Positions 16,705 through 24,864 of a DNA stretch of 64,000 nucleotides are shown here, one piece after another. The notes under the pieces were generated by a model that worked only from the letters and a program-made list of their open reading frames with translations, ran no database searches and was not told where the DNA came from. Every line of letters starts with the position of its first letter. Position 1 is the first letter of the stretch. The DNA lies in NCBI RefSeq assembly GCF_000153285.1, contig NZ_CH724168.1, positions 169,823-233,822 on the forward strand, read 5' to 3'. The DNA comes from Synechococcus sp. WH 7805 (GTDB lineage: Bacteria > Cyanobacteriota > Cyanobacteriia > PCC-6307 > Cyanobiaceae). A program made the position numbers and the translations under genes.

Positions 16705-16707
16705 GCG

Positions 16708-17232
16708 TCAGCCCACCCCGCAGGCGATGCGGGCGCCACCGCCTCCCAATGGTGGGATGTCGCTGTACGTGTCACCACCGGCATGCACCACCAGCGCCCG
16801 TCCACGCAGATCGGAGGTGCTCAGTCGGGGGGCTACCACCGTGGTTGTGGTGTTGCCATCGGCATTCACCACAAGCTTGCTGAGGTCACCGCGGTGACCG
16901 TTCCCGAACGGTCCGAGATGGGTGTTGGTTTCGTCGGGGTCCCAGTGACCCTTGGCGGCAAGACCCGCCACCATCTCACCCTCGCCATTCATGGCGGCGT
17001 CGCAGGAGTCGCCGGCATGCAGGTGAAACCCGTGTTCACCCTCGCTTAATCCTTGGAGTGTTGGCGTGATCACCAGCCCCTGGTCGCTGTCATGGGCCTG
17101 CACGCTGCCGATGGGAGCCCCAACCCCCTCAGCACTGATGGAGTGAACCGTCACCTCCAGCGAACCGGCCGAGGCCTGGCCTGGCATGAACAACAACAGG
17201 ATCAACGCGATCAGGGGCACCAAGCGCGGCAT
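16708..17232 (-). CDS. sodC: Cu/Zn superoxide dismutase
   Basis: A signal peptide (MPRLVPLIALILLL ... ASAG) exports the protein. The mature part has the copper ligands in HGFHLHAG, the zinc loop GHWDPDETNTHLGPFGNGHRGD, the copper ligand in VVHAGGDTYSD and the C-terminal GGARIACG. The cysteines of the structural disulfide are present. It removes superoxide in the periplasm or lumen. The start at 17232 was chosen by the signal peptide; the frame stays open upstream to 17349. Confidence 0.94.
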   Translation of the reverse strand: MPRLVPLIALILLLFMPGQASAGSLEVTVHSISAEGVGAPIGSVQAHDSDQGLVITPTLQGLSEGEHGFHLHAGDSCDAAMNGEGEMVAGLAAKGHWDPDETNTHLGPFGNGHRGDLSKLVVNADGNTTTTVVAPRLSTSDLRGRALVVHAGGDTYSDIPPLGGGGARIACGVG

Positions 17233-17438
17233 GGAGGATGTCCAGGGGGGCTCATTGTCATGCAAATGGCGCTGCCGCTGTGTTGGCAGCGGTACCGCTT
17301 TGAAGTCAGCGGCTAGGGCAGAGCAGGTATGGATGGGGAGAGATGTCATGGGATGGCGACGGCGTAACGATCTTCGTCTCCGGTCTTGTGGTGGTTCTGC
17401 TGATCAGCCACGCTGAAGATGACCCATCAGGTCGCACC

Positions 17439-17540
17439 ATGAAACGCTGGCTTCTTCAAGTCGCCTTCCGTGTCGGCATGCCGCTGGCGCTCTGGCCGAT
17501 GAAACTGCTCGATAACCCTCGGTCGAAAGCACTGCGTTGA
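17439..17540 (+). CDS. Very small protein upstream of ferredoxin/MBL gene
   Basis: A 33-residue frame begins MKRWLLQVAFRVGMP, with a basic, hydrophobic character suiting a membrane-associated peptide. Its TGA overlaps the TTG start of the next gene (TTGA), the pattern of coupled translation, which is the main reason for calling it. The frame stays open upstream to an ATG at 17343, which would add a hydrophobic segment. Confidence 0.45.
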   Translation: MKRWLLQVAFRVGMPLALWPMKLLDNPRSKALR

Positions 17541-18400
17541 ACACACCGGTGTTCCGAATCAACCACCGCTGCATCAATTGCGGCACCTGCTGGCAATTTG
17601 ATTCGGATCACTTCGCTCCCGAGGGAGAGAGGGCGTGCGTGCATGCCCAGCCAGATGGGCAGGAGGCCACAGAGCAGGCTCTTCTGGCTTTGCAGGCTTG
17701 CCCTGTGGCAGCGATCGAAACCAATCGCAGCTTGCGTTCGACCACTCCGGTTGATGGTTTCCCTGCTCTGATCAAGGAGCACCCCCAGGGCAAGATTTAT
17801 TACTGCGGCTGGGCCTCGCGGCGCAGTTTCGGAGCCTGCAGTTGGTTGATCACCCGGCCCTCCGGCAACGTCATGGTGGATGTTCCGCGATGGAGTGCGC
17901 CTCTGGCCCGCCGGATCAAGGCCCTGGGTGGGTTGCGCTCCATCGTGCTGACCCATCGCGACGATGTGGCGGATCATGAGCGTTGGGCACGGACCTTTTG
18001 CTGTGACCGTTGGATACATGCGGCTGATGCTGATGCGGCCCCGCAGGCAGAACAGCTGATCAATGGCGGTGATGCCGTGCCGATCGCCGAAGGCCTTCAG
18101 CTGATCCCTACGCCAGGGCATACCCAAGGATCGCTCTGCGCATTGCTAGGGGGGGAACGCGCTGTGCTGTTCAGTGGCGATCACCTCTGGTGGAACCCCG
18201 AGCATGCGGCGGTGGTGGCCTCAGAGCGGTATTGCTGGTGGGATTTTGCTACCCAGCTGCAGTCTGTAGAGCGGCTGCTGGATCTTGATGTGGCCTTGCT
18301 GCTGCCTGGGCATGGCCGGCGCCATGCCTTTGCTCCGGGAGCCTGGCGCACCGCTCTTGAACAGACTCTCAACTGGAGCCGGCGCCATCATGAGCCCTGA
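17537..18400 (+). CDS. Ferredoxin-metallo-beta-lactamase fusion protein
   Basis: The first 60 residues form a ferredoxin domain with CINCGTC and a second cysteine in LQACPV, enough for one cluster. The rest (about 75-280) is a metallo-beta-lactamase fold with the box LTHRDDVADHE (T-H-x-D-x-x-D-H type), PTPGHTQGS, FSGDHLWW and PGHGRRH. The fusion suggests an electron-linked hydrolase or oxidoreductase. It uses a TTG start. Confidence 0.85.
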   Translation: MNTPVFRINHRCINCGTCWQFDSDHFAPEGERACVHAQPDGQEATEQALLALQACPVAAIETNRSLRSTTPVDGFPALIKEHPQGKIYYCGWASRRSFGACSWLITRPSGNVMVDVPRWSAPLARRIKALGGLRSIVLTHRDDVADHERWARTFCCDRWIHAADADAAPQAEQLINGGDAVPIAEGLQLIPTPGHTQGSLCALLGGERAVLFSGDHLWWNPEHAAVVASERYCWWDFATQLQSVERLLDLDVALLLPGHGRRHAFAPGAWRTALEQTLNWSRRHHEP

Positions 18401-18698
18401 TCAGGATGAATCGATGCAGGCAGTGTTCAACGGCACGGTGATTGCCGAGAGCGACGACATCGTGATGGTGGATGGCAATCCCTATTTCCCTCGGGCGTCG
18501 ATGAACGCCGACTGTTTTCGGGACTCCAGTCACACCACGGTGTGCGGCTGGAAAGGAACCGCCCGCTATTGGGATGTGGTGGTCGGTGATCAGGTGATCA
18601 CGAATGCGGTGTGGAGTTACGAGTCACCGAAGCCCCAGGCGGAACAGATCCGCGAGCGTTTCGCGTTTTATCGCGGCAAGGGTGTGGAGCTGAGCTGA
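18390..18698 (+). CDS. DUF427 family protein
   Basis: The typical DUF427 pattern is present: MQAVFNGTVIAESDDIVMVDGNPYFP, then CGWKGTARYWDVVVG and VWSYESPKP. The family is small, beta-rich and of unknown enzymatic role. It overlaps the preceding gene by 11 bases. The methionine at 18414 (MQAVF) is a credible alternative start. Confidence 0.88.
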   Translation: MSPDQDESMQAVFNGTVIAESDDIVMVDGNPYFPRASMNADCFRDSSHTTVCGWKGTARYWDVVVGDQVITNAVWSYESPKPQAEQIRERFAFYRGKGVELS

Positions 18699-18702
18699 GT
18701 AT

Positions 18703-18939
18703 TCAGCGTTTTCGCTGGCGGCGGTTCGCCTTGCGTGTGCCCCCGTACTGATAACCGGGTTGGGTCTCAATCCGCGACCAGCACTGAGGGCAGATCAAGG
18801 TCCATGTTTTGATCATGCTGCTGCGCACGCGGTAATGCACCGTTCCAATGCTCTGGCACAGGGCGCAGGGGATCATCTGGTCGTTGGGTTGGATCTCGCT
18901 GACCTCAGAGGTGTCGTTGGGTTGTGGCATCAACGGCAT
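18703..18939 (-). CDS. Small zinc-ribbon-like protein
   Basis: The 78-residue protein holds two cysteine pairs, CALC and CPQC, about 27 residues apart, as in zinc ribbons. A strongly basic C-terminus (KANRRQRKR) suggests nucleic-acid contact. The start was set at MPLMPQPND; the upstream extension looks less gene-like. It is convergent with the DUF427 gene, 4 bases apart. Confidence 0.6.
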   Translation of the reverse strand: MPLMPQPNDTSEVSEIQPNDQMIPCALCQSIGTVHYRVRSSMIKTWTLICPQCWSRIETQPGYQYGGTRKANRRQRKR

Positions 18940-19065
18940 GGCTACCTTGCAGAAGCATGCATCGACCCATGAGCAAGGCCACATAACTGCTGATGGCTGA
19001 TCCTCTTCATGCGTGATTGCTGAAGAGTGCGCTCAAGTCCCAGGGAATCCCGACAGGATTCGTGA

Positions 19066-19335
19066 ATGTGGACATCCAAACCCGATCAATACCAGAAACC
19101 CCAGGTCTGTGGAGGTCAGGGCTGGTTGATGAACCGGCAAGAGGGTCTTGTTGTGCGCTTTCAACAAGCCACGCCAACGTCCCAATCTGAATGGGTCTGG
19201 GTTGAAACGGGTCGTCTTGTTGCACCTGGCCAGGCCACGCCTGAGCATCGGAGACGGCTGTTGCTCGTCAATGCCATCAAGGCTTTCGAAACGATGCGTC
19301 TGACGGGATGGGAGCGCACCATCGCCCACTGGTGA
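19066..19335 (+). CDS. Hypothetical protein, 89 residues
   Basis: The C-terminal half (ATPEHRRRLLLVNAIKAFETMRLTGWER) looks like a conserved helical core. The start at 19066 has an AGGA 9 bases upstream; a shorter start at 19129 is possible. About 200 AT-rich bases with no gene follow. Function unknown. Confidence 0.6.
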   Translation: MWTSKPDQYQKPQVCGGQGWLMNRQEGLVVRFQQATPTSQSEWVWVETGRLVAPGQATPEHRRRLLLVNAIKAFETMRLTGWERTIAHW

Positions 19336-19537
19336 TTGGCTCAAAATTAAAAAATCCTGAAAAATAGCCCTGTTCTTGAATTTTGAGAACCTTTTTAGTC
19401 AAGTATTAATGCTTAATTCGCTCGAAAATCGTTCGTGTTGCTACACGGCTCTCTTGTGAATGGGTAAAAGTAGGGATGGAAGCGTTTCACTTCCAATGCG
19501 TCGAGCGGGCGAGCTGAGGGGCTTGCCCATTCCCTTC

Positions 19538-20059
19538 TCACCGCCTTTCCGCTCTGGTTGCGGACTTCCGCCAGGGATAGTGCCCGTGTCGCAGCAGAAC
19601 CTCTCGGTGGTGACGGGCGATCCTCGCCGTCTCGTCGTCAGCCCATTCTTCAAGGAGCGGAATGGCGCTCTCGACGGTTTCGATGTCCTCGCTGTGCAGT
19701 AAAGGCATCAACCAGAACTGCCGCCGGGCACGTTCCGTTTCCCTCTGGACCCAACCCTGACGCAGCGCATCTCGGCTGAGAATGACTGCTCGAGCATCCC
19801 CAGCAAAAGCTCTTGACTCTCCACGCCAAACATGGCGGCTGAACTGATCGAGCAGCAAGACCAGCGCAAGCGCAGAAGCAGCGTCTTGCGTCCAGTCCGC
19901 CAGGTCTCCGGCTTGAGCCGAATAACAAAGATCGCCGAATCTCTCCCTGATGTTTTGGTCGAAGTGAGGGTTGTGCCTGAACCACTGCCAGGGGTGGCAG
20001 TCTTCGAACCAGAAGCGAAGAATCCCATCGGCCTCTTTGGCCGGTTCAGTCAGAACCAC
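19538..20059 (-). CDS. DUF924 family protein
   Basis: The blocks ILRFWFEDCHPWQWF, DQNIRERFGDL, LALVLLLDQFSRH and RQFWLMPLLHSED are diagnostic of DUF924, an all-helical family related to tetratricopeptide-like folds, with unknown function. At 173 residues it is a full-length member. Its N-terminus overlaps the 3' end of the next upstream gene by 14 bases. Confidence 0.9.
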   Translation of the reverse strand: MVLTEPAKEADGILRFWFEDCHPWQWFRHNPHFDQNIRERFGDLCYSAQAGDLADWTQDAASALALVLLLDQFSRHVWRGESRAFAGDARAVILSRDALRQGWVQRETERARRQFWLMPLLHSEDIETVESAIPLLEEWADDETARIARHHREVLLRHGHYPWRKSATRAERR

Positions 20060-20363
20060 GAACCCGCTTCACCGCCAGGCCGGCTTCGCTGGCTGTGATC
20101 GCCGACAGCAGAACCAGGCCGACCAGCCCAATCAGCTGATTCTGGGGATCGGCGTCCGGCTCGGCGTTCAAGCCCAGTGCGGCGCCGGCAACAAACCAGG
20201 CGGTAGCCAGCGCCGACGTGATCCAGTAGGCCTTCCAGCGGCGTTGGTAGAGGTACCCCGCACCCAGGCCGGGAACCACGTTCAGCACAACTGCTACCCA
20301 ACCAGCTGATGCCCCCAGGATCTGCTCCGGGCTGGGACCTGTTTTCGTTTCCTGTGATGTCAT
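20046..20363 (-). CDS. Small membrane protein, 105 residues
   Basis: Three hydrophobic helices (about 17-38, 45-65 and 75-92) surround the motif PGLGAGYLYQRRWKAYWIT. This resembles the TM2-like arrangement of a helix pair joined by a short basic turn. It is in a chain of overlapping minus-strand genes: overlap of 4 bases upstream and 14 downstream. Confidence 0.75.
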   Translation of the reverse strand: MTSQETKTGPSPEQILGASAGWVAVVLNVVPGLGAGYLYQRRWKAYWITSALATAWFVAGAALGLNAEPDADPQNQLIGLVGLVLLSAITASEAGLAVKRVRGSD

Positions 20364-20530
20364 TGCTTGTTCCGGCTGGCGGCGTAGGCCACAGCCCCTC
20401 CGGCGACGAGGGTAAGCACACCGGTGCTTAGAAGGAACCCGGTCAGCATGATCAAACCAAGAAAGGAGCCCAGCAGCGACATTTTCACGCGCAGCAGTTT
20501 GGATTTGATCAGCAGCATCAGCAGCAGCAT
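20360..20530 (-). CDS. Small membrane protein, start uncertain
   Basis: The C-terminal 40 residues (MSLLGSFLGLIMLTG ... AYAASRNKQ) form one or two hydrophobic helices with a basic end. Its stop overlaps the start of the next gene (ATGA). ATG codons at 20599, 20530 and 20482 are all possible starts. I chose 20530, which adds one leucine-rich segment, with little confidence in the choice. Confidence 0.5.
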   Translation of the reverse strand: MLLLMLLIKSKLLRVKMSLLGSFLGLIMLTGFLLSTGVLTLVAGGAVAYAASRNKQ

Positions 20531-20656
20531 CACTGTGGCTTTAAGGCCAGCGATCTTCGCGGCGCTGATCGGGCAGAAAGGGCAGAAGGGAGGGAGCATC
20601 GACGGGCGGTGCGCAAAGGTGCGACCCTTTCACTCTGACGTGTTCACTCCTCCGCT

Positions 20657-21028
20657 GTGGCTCGATGTCTGGGATGGCTTGCCGCGAGCTTCGTGCTTTT
20701 TCTCTGCATCGTTGTTCCCCTGAAACCTGTCTCGGCGGCCTGGATCTGTGATGGCGATCCGCTGACGGCGCAAGACCTCAGCCTTGGACGGGAAGCGATT
20801 GGTGTGACGGCGGCTCCGCTTCCGAACAGCACGGCTGGCACCGTGCCCGGTGATGGCGTTTTGCTCCACTGGCGCGGCGTGACGCTTCAGCTTCCTCGCA
20901 CCAACAATGCAGGGACACCGAGTTACACCGATGGGCGTTGGTGGTGGCAGGTTGAAGATCCATTGCATCCCGATTTCCGAGAGCGGCGCGGCACCGTGAT
21001 CAGCTACGCCTGCGATGCCTTGGAGTGA
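20657..21028 (+). CDS. Secreted hypothetical protein, 123 residues
   Basis: A GTG start gives a clear signal peptide (hydrophobic 7-25, cleavage after VSAA). The mature part has two cysteines and tryptophan-rich strands (GRWWWQVEDP), and ends ISYACDALE. It is probably a small periplasmic protein. No domain recognised. Confidence 0.7.
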   Translation: MARCLGWLAASFVLFLCIVVPLKPVSAAWICDGDPLTAQDLSLGREAIGVTAAPLPNSTAGTVPGDGVLLHWRGVTLQLPRTNNAGTPSYTDGRWWWQVEDPLHPDFRERRGTVISYACDALE

Positions 21029-21030
21029 GA

Positions 21031-21129
21031 TCAGGCTCCCGGGGCCAGACCCTGAAGCAGCACGTATTCATAGATCGCCGCAGCCAGAACAATCAGTCCG
21101 ATAGCACCGAGAAGCAGTCGTCCGTCCAT
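21031..21129 (-). CDS. Very small single-helix membrane protein, 32 residues
   Basis: The peptide MDGRLLLGAIGLIVLAAAIYEYVLLQ is one transmembrane helix followed by GLAPGA. Size and form match photosystem or cytochrome b6f small subunits and other cyanobacterial mini-proteins, but it matches no named subunit I know. The stop is 2 bases from the stop of the convergent gene. Confidence 0.45.
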   Translation of the reverse strand: MDGRLLLGAIGLIVLAAAIYEYVLLQGLAPGA

Positions 21130-21192
21130 GGTGGTATCAAGGCAGCCGCAGTGGGCTTTAAAGCAATTCATGATGGTGTTTTCAAAAGCCAA

Positions 21193-21387
21193 GTGCACGA
21201 TCCACGCTGGATTCTTGTGGCCTGGGGGGTCGTGGCTCTGGCAGCTGCTCTGCGGTTCTGGCGGATAACACGGCCCTTCCGCACCAGGCTTTCATCGCCG
21301 AATCGCCTCACGTCAACCGATCTCGATCAGGCTCGCGCATCGTTGGAGCGCTCCTGGAGCGAGGGCGACCGTCGCGGTAGCAACTAA
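21193..21387 (+). CDS. Small membrane protein, about 64 residues
   Basis: The frame shows one membrane helix (ILVAWGVVALAAALRFW) followed by a basic stretch and a charged tail (DQARASLERSWSEGD). The start is unclear: GTG at 21193 fits the domain, while the frame is open to 21025, where it would overlap the 32-residue gene on the other strand. Confidence 0.5.
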   Translation: MHDPRWILVAWGVVALAAALRFWRITRPFRTRLSSPNRLTSTDLDQARASLERSWSEGDRRGSN

Positions 21388-21418
21388 ACAGTGCCTTTCC
21401 CGCCGTTACATTGAAGGA

Positions 21419-21772
21419 ATGAATCCCTCGATGTCACGTCAGCAGATCGAAGAGGAGCTTGAGCAGGCCCGGGAAATGGGACGTTGGCTCAGCGATGAGG
21501 AACGCGATCATCTGGCTGCACGGAAGCAGGAGGAGCGCCTCGCTTTCGAGCATGACCAGCGACTACGCAAGCGACTCATTGTTCTGGCGGGGGTGTTCTT
21601 GCTGATTCCGCCGTTGTGGCCCGTGTCAGCTGGCCTGGCTGTGTATCTGCTGTTCCCTCAGTCGTTCCGTCGGCTGATGGTGTTGGCCGGTGGCAGTCTT
21701 CTTCTGCTCATCGCCCTCGGGATTGGCACCATGGGCGTTGCTTTAGCACTGCTATGGACGGTCCTGAACTGA
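21419..21772 (+). CDS. Membrane protein with charged N-terminal helix
   Basis: The first 50 residues are a highly charged helix or coiled coil (QQIEEELEQAREMGRW), followed by two or three membrane helices (about 52-115). The second methionine (MSRQQ) is a possible start. Function unknown. It lies 31 bases after the preceding small membrane gene. Confidence 0.7.
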   Translation: MNPSMSRQQIEEELEQAREMGRWLSDEERDHLAARKQEERLAFEHDQRLRKRLIVLAGVFLLIPPLWPVSAGLAVYLLFPQSFRRLMVLAGGSLLLLIALGIGTMGVALALLWTVLN

Positions 21773-21884
21773 TGTCAAGCGGCGTCAGGACCTTAAGACA
21801 ATGTTTGATCTGCTACAAAAAAGTGTGATCGGCGTCACCCTTTGAACGTCCGCGCGTGTGGTGACGCAGACCGCGGACGGAGGC

Positions 21885-22148
21885 TCACCCCTCGGATGCA
21901 TCCGGGGTCGGAGCCTTCATGGCCGGTGCATCGGGGTCGTAATCGACTGCTTCAGACTCTTGAAATTGCATCATGTCTTCGTTCTCCAACGTGGCCGCAG
22001 CAGGGTTTGCGCACGTGATTAGCGCTAAGCAGGTCGTGATGATTAGAGCTGCAGGATGACCCAAGCGAGAGAGCAGCCCACGATGAGCGAAAGAATGCCC
22101 AGCAGTGCTCGCCAGAACCGGGGGTCGTTGGGTTGAAACACCAAGCAC
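21885..22148 (-). CDS. Secreted acidic hypothetical protein, 87 residues
   Basis: A GTG start at 22148, one base after the upstream stop, gives a basic N-terminus and a hydrophobic segment (HPAALIITTCLALITC) with likely cleavage after PAAA. The mature peptide is short and acidic (VDYDPDAPAMKAPTPDASEG). Close spacing to the 55-residue gene supports an operon. Confidence 0.5.
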   Translation of the reverse strand: MLGVSTQRPPVLASTAGHSFAHRGLLSRLGHPAALIITTCLALITCANPAAATLENEDMMQFQESEAVDYDPDAPAMKAPTPDASEG

Positions 22149-22149
22149 T

Positions 22150-22317
22150 TCAAGCGCAGGTGTGGATCAGTTTGATCGAGCCGTTGTCCACCTGACGGAG
22201 CAGATCGCTGCGCAGGCGTTGGTCCTGATCGTCCAGCTCTTGCAGCATCAGGACCGAGCGGAAGCTATCGACGGTGATGCGGCTATGCAATTTGGCCTTC
22301 AAGTACAGCTCAACCAT
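22150..22317 (-). CDS. Small protein, 55 residues
   Basis: MVELYLKAKLHSRITVDSFRS begins a charged helical protein containing VLMLQELDDQDQRLRSDLLRQ, ending in HTCA. The composition is strongly gene-like although the frame is short. It is directly followed by the secreted acidic protein gene. No family recognised. Confidence 0.6.
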   Translation of the reverse strand: MVELYLKAKLHSRITVDSFRSVLMLQELDDQDQRLRSDLLRQVDNGSIKLIHTCA

Positions 22318-22385
22318 GGTTGAAACCTTGCGGCATCAAAACTAGTCAATGCCGACAGGCCAATGTGACGAGTCGAGCGGACTCC

Positions 22386-22586
22386 TCAGCTCTGGCCCCC
22401 GGGGATGAAGGGGGGTGGTCCCTGGCGCATGATCCAAGTGGTGGCCGCTTTCTGGGTCTGCCAGGCCTGCATCAGTTGCTTGGCAAGCTGCCGAAGTTGA
22501 TCAGGATCCTGGGTGGTATCGAGGGCCCGATTGAACTGTTCAATCTGAAACCGTTGTTCCGTACTGAGTTGAATGCTGCCGTTCAT
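22386..22586 (-). CDS. Small helical protein, 66 residues
   Basis: A glutamine-rich two-helix protein (LSTEQRFQIEQFNRAL, then DQLRQLAKQLMQAWQTQ) ending in a proline-rich tail (PPPFIPGGQS). Its size and helix-turn-helix shape recall NblA-like or phycobilisome-associated mini-proteins, but the diagnostic residues are not there. Function unknown. Confidence 0.65.
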   Translation of the reverse strand: MNGSIQLSTEQRFQIEQFNRALDTTQDPDQLRQLAKQLMQAWQTQKAATTWIMRQGPPPFIPGGQS

Positions 22587-22628
22587 CGCGATTTCCAGTT
22601 GCGAATGACTGCAAGGTACGGGCTTGAA

Positions 22629-23093
22629 TCAAACGATTTGTTGCAGATCACACGCTTGTGACCGCCTGTCAGCACATGCGCACTTGCGATCTGCTATGGC
22701 GCTTACAGCAGCCCGCGATGTTGCACGAAGCGCTGGATCATCGCCCACGGTCTGGAAACGCTCGACCATGGCGCGGTCCCCATGGCCGCTGAGCACCTTG
22801 AGGGTTGACACAAAGGCTGGAAGACCACCATCACGCACCGTGGCTTCAATTGCCTGCCGTAAATAAACACGTCTGGCGATGTCGAAGCGAACGATCGTCT
22901 GGCGATCCAGCATCACGTTGCTGTAGGTGGTTCCCGGTCGTGCATCGACCCCAAACGCCTCGGCAGCAGCATCCAACAAGGAGAGGGTCTGGGGGTCAGG
23001 ATTGCCGTCGAACATGGCGACGAGCGTCATCCCCCGCAGAATCCGTTCTTTCCATTCGGGATCGGGATCGCAGGCACTGACGGCCTGCGCCAT
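22629..23093 (-). CDS. Hypothetical protein, about 154 residues, possibly truncated
   Basis: The middle (DPDPEWKERILRGMTLVAMFDG ... LDRQTIVRFDIARRVYLRQA) is well formed and helical. The frame is open for only 15 codons upstream of the chosen ATG before a stop. The C-terminal 35 residues (cysteine/arginine-rich) look like read-through of non-coding DNA. It may be a decayed gene. Confidence 0.45.
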   Translation of the reverse strand: MAQAVSACDPDPEWKERILRGMTLVAMFDGNPDPQTLSLLDAAAEAFGVDARPGTTYSNVMLDRQTIVRFDIARRVYLRQAIEATVRDGGLPAFVSTLKVLSGHGDRAMVERFQTVGDDPALRATSRAAVSAIADRKCACADRRSQACDLQQIV

Positions 23094-23243
23094 GGCCGCA
23101 AGCGAGCCACGGTCATCAAGCAGGACAATCCGCTCTCAACCAGGCAACGCCGAAGCTCGCTGCTGAGGAGCCGTCTGGGATGAATGACCATGGCGATCAC
23201 CGGCGCTCATCCACCAGTGATCGCCATGGGGCGAGAAACAGCG

Positions 23244-23444
23244 TCAGATGCTGTAGCGATACCCGCGATAACGCAGCTCAGTGGTTTTGCGTTCAGCCTT
23301 TTCGGGCTGATTGGCATCCAGTGATTCAGCGTCTCGCTGGTCTTTCGCCATCACCTGCTGAGCTTTCTTGAGGGCCTCAGCCTTGATCTGACGAGATTTG
23401 GTTAATTGAAGGGTGTTCACAGCTGAACTCCACAGTGTCCACAC
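23244..23444 (-). CDS. Small basic protein with DUF4278-like tail
   Basis: A lysine-rich helix (SRQIKAEALKKAQQVMAKDQRD) is followed by TTELRYRGYRYSI, which resembles the YRG box of DUF4278. A GTG at 23420 (MNTLQLTKSR) is a credible alternative start. Function unknown. Confidence 0.6.
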   Translation of the reverse strand: MWTLWSSAVNTLQLTKSRQIKAEALKKAQQVMAKDQRDAESLDANQPEKAERKTTELRYRGYRYSI

Positions 23445-23864
23445 CCCCGTTGCTTGGTGCGGAGCGAACTGCAGCCTTGCGGCTCAACGTGCACACATCA
23501 TATGCCGATTGGCAAGGGATCGTTCCCTAATGGACGGTCTGTATGCCCTGCTTCTTTCAGAGCAACTCCCAGCGTGGCCGCGGCTGAGGACGAGGCCTAC
23601 CGGCTCGAAAAGGATCACGATCAAGCGGATGGATTTCATCGATCAGGTTTTGATCGATAGGGGTGTGATCGCGATGCTCTGGATGAAGCCGTTCGAGAGA
23701 CGCTTTGTGCGGAATGAGGATGGACTCTCTTCTTTCATCAGTGCATCAGTTTCAGCATTTTGATGTCGGCGAGCATCCTGACTTTCCTGGGCGGACATGA
23801 CCAAGAATCAGACGCTTCTTCGCTAGCCAGACAGCGGACACCTGTCATGGTTCCTGATGTTTCA
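23445..23864. other. Gap without a supported gene
   Basis: About 420 bases. Two plus-strand frames look partly protein-like: one holds DEAYRLEKDHDQADGF and ends at 23660, another runs to 23763. Neither is long, has a good start or carries a family. A decayed gene split by a frameshift is possible. Confidence 0.4.
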
Positions 23865-24038
23865 ATGACTCGCCCCCGTGATCGCCCCAGCAAGATCTGC
23901 CCTGTCTGCGGGCGTCCTTTCCAGTGGAGACGCAAGTGGAAGGATGTGTGGGACGACGTGAAGTACTGCTCGGAGCGCTGCAGACGGCATAAAAAATCCC
24001 CCGCAATGAAGTCGGAGGACTCTTCGCCGGCGTCGTAA
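23865..24038 (+). CDS. DUF2256 zinc-finger-like protein
   Basis: The 57-residue protein [25 protein letters not shown] ... [12 protein letters not shown] has the four cysteines (CPVC and CSERC) and arginine/tryptophan-rich spacer of DUF2256, a small zinc-binding family often encoded near photolyase/cryptochrome genes. The start was set to the family start; ATGs at 23847 and 23760 are in frame. Confidence 0.88.
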   Translation: MTRPRDRPSKICPVCGRPFQWRRKWKDVWDDVKYCSERCRRHKKSPAMKSEDSSPAS

Positions 24039-24261
24039 GACCCCATCACCCGGCCTTGGGATCAACGCTAAAGAGAAGTTTCTTCAGCGCCACCCTTGCG
24101 CTCATGAATAGGCCTGGTGTGAGTGTTTGCGCAACCCCCAGATCTAGTGTTGACAGAGGCTGGCTGAATGGATGAAAAGCACTTTCGGTGGCTTGTCTTG
24201 TTCGGTGCACCGCATGTGGTGTGGTTCGGCAATTTTTGAGGGGGGATGCTGTCCTGATGCC

Positions 24262-24292
24262 ATAAAAAACCCCGCCGAAAGGCGGGGTTCAG
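24262..24292 (-). terminator. Rho-independent terminator facing left, possible small RNA end
   Basis: A perfect hairpin (ACCCCGCC GAAA GGCGGGGT) has six A on the left, hence a T-run for the minus strand only. No minus-strand protein gene lies to its right for over 500 bases. This suggests a non-coding transcript starting between about 24300 and 24500. The rest of the 24039-24526 gap shows nothing else I can support. Confidence 0.65.
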
Positions 24293-24526
24293 GGTCAGCA
24301 ATTCAAAGAAGTCTTTCCTTGTTTCGACTCTGTGAAACTGCTGAGCTCCTCACACAAATGCACTTTTGCGCCAGGACTGTCACAGTGCCAGTTGGCTCAG
24401 GACGGTTGTTGGCCTGTCCCTTGCAGTTGCGTTGTTGATGAAGAGATATGAAGTGCTCGATCCGTGCACTTGTGCCGGTTCTGCGGGTGGCGGTTGAATG
24501 GACCCGCAGGGTTCGGGTGGCTGCAT

Positions 24527-24658
24527 ATGTCGAGCGGTATTGCACAGTTTTTCGAGCAGGCTTTGTCGAATGTCAATTGGGCTGGATCTTTGACAGTTAT
24601 TCTGTTGATGATCACGATCACGATGGTGGGTTATCGCATTAATCACCCGATTCTCTGA
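24527..24658 (+). CDS. Small membrane protein, 43 residues
   Basis: MSSGIAQFFEQALSNVNWAGSL leads into one transmembrane helix (TVILLMITITMVGYRI) and a short tail. The ATG at 24527 gives the more credible product; an open extension upstream is cysteine/tryptophan-rich and doubtful. No family recognised. Confidence 0.4.
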   Translation: MSSGIAQFFEQALSNVNWAGSLTVILLMITITMVGYRINHPIL

Positions 24659-24864
24659 TATCGAGCCAGAAGACGATTGACCACAGTTTGGTGTCATATT
24701 TGAGAGGGTTTGTTTACTGCTGCTTTTGCATTACAGCAGGATGGATACACAGCTTCTGATGCATGATCTGTTGGCAGATGCTTGGTTTCGTGCGTGAGTT
24801 CTTCGCTTCTAGAATCAAGAACGCTTCTCAGCCGCCATTGCCGATTTGCGACCTGCGCAGCGTC

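Noticed and set aside
23413-23763. 117-codon plus-strand frame after the small basic gene
   Set aside because: The start lies in the promoter region of the opposite gene, the composition changes along the frame, and another frame looks equally protein-like over the same DNA.
24345-24360. CTCCTCACAC string resembling the core of the Yfr1 small RNA
   Set aside because: The flanking two stem-loops of Yfr1 are not convincing here and the nearby terminator faces the other way, so only a generic sRNA candidate was kept.
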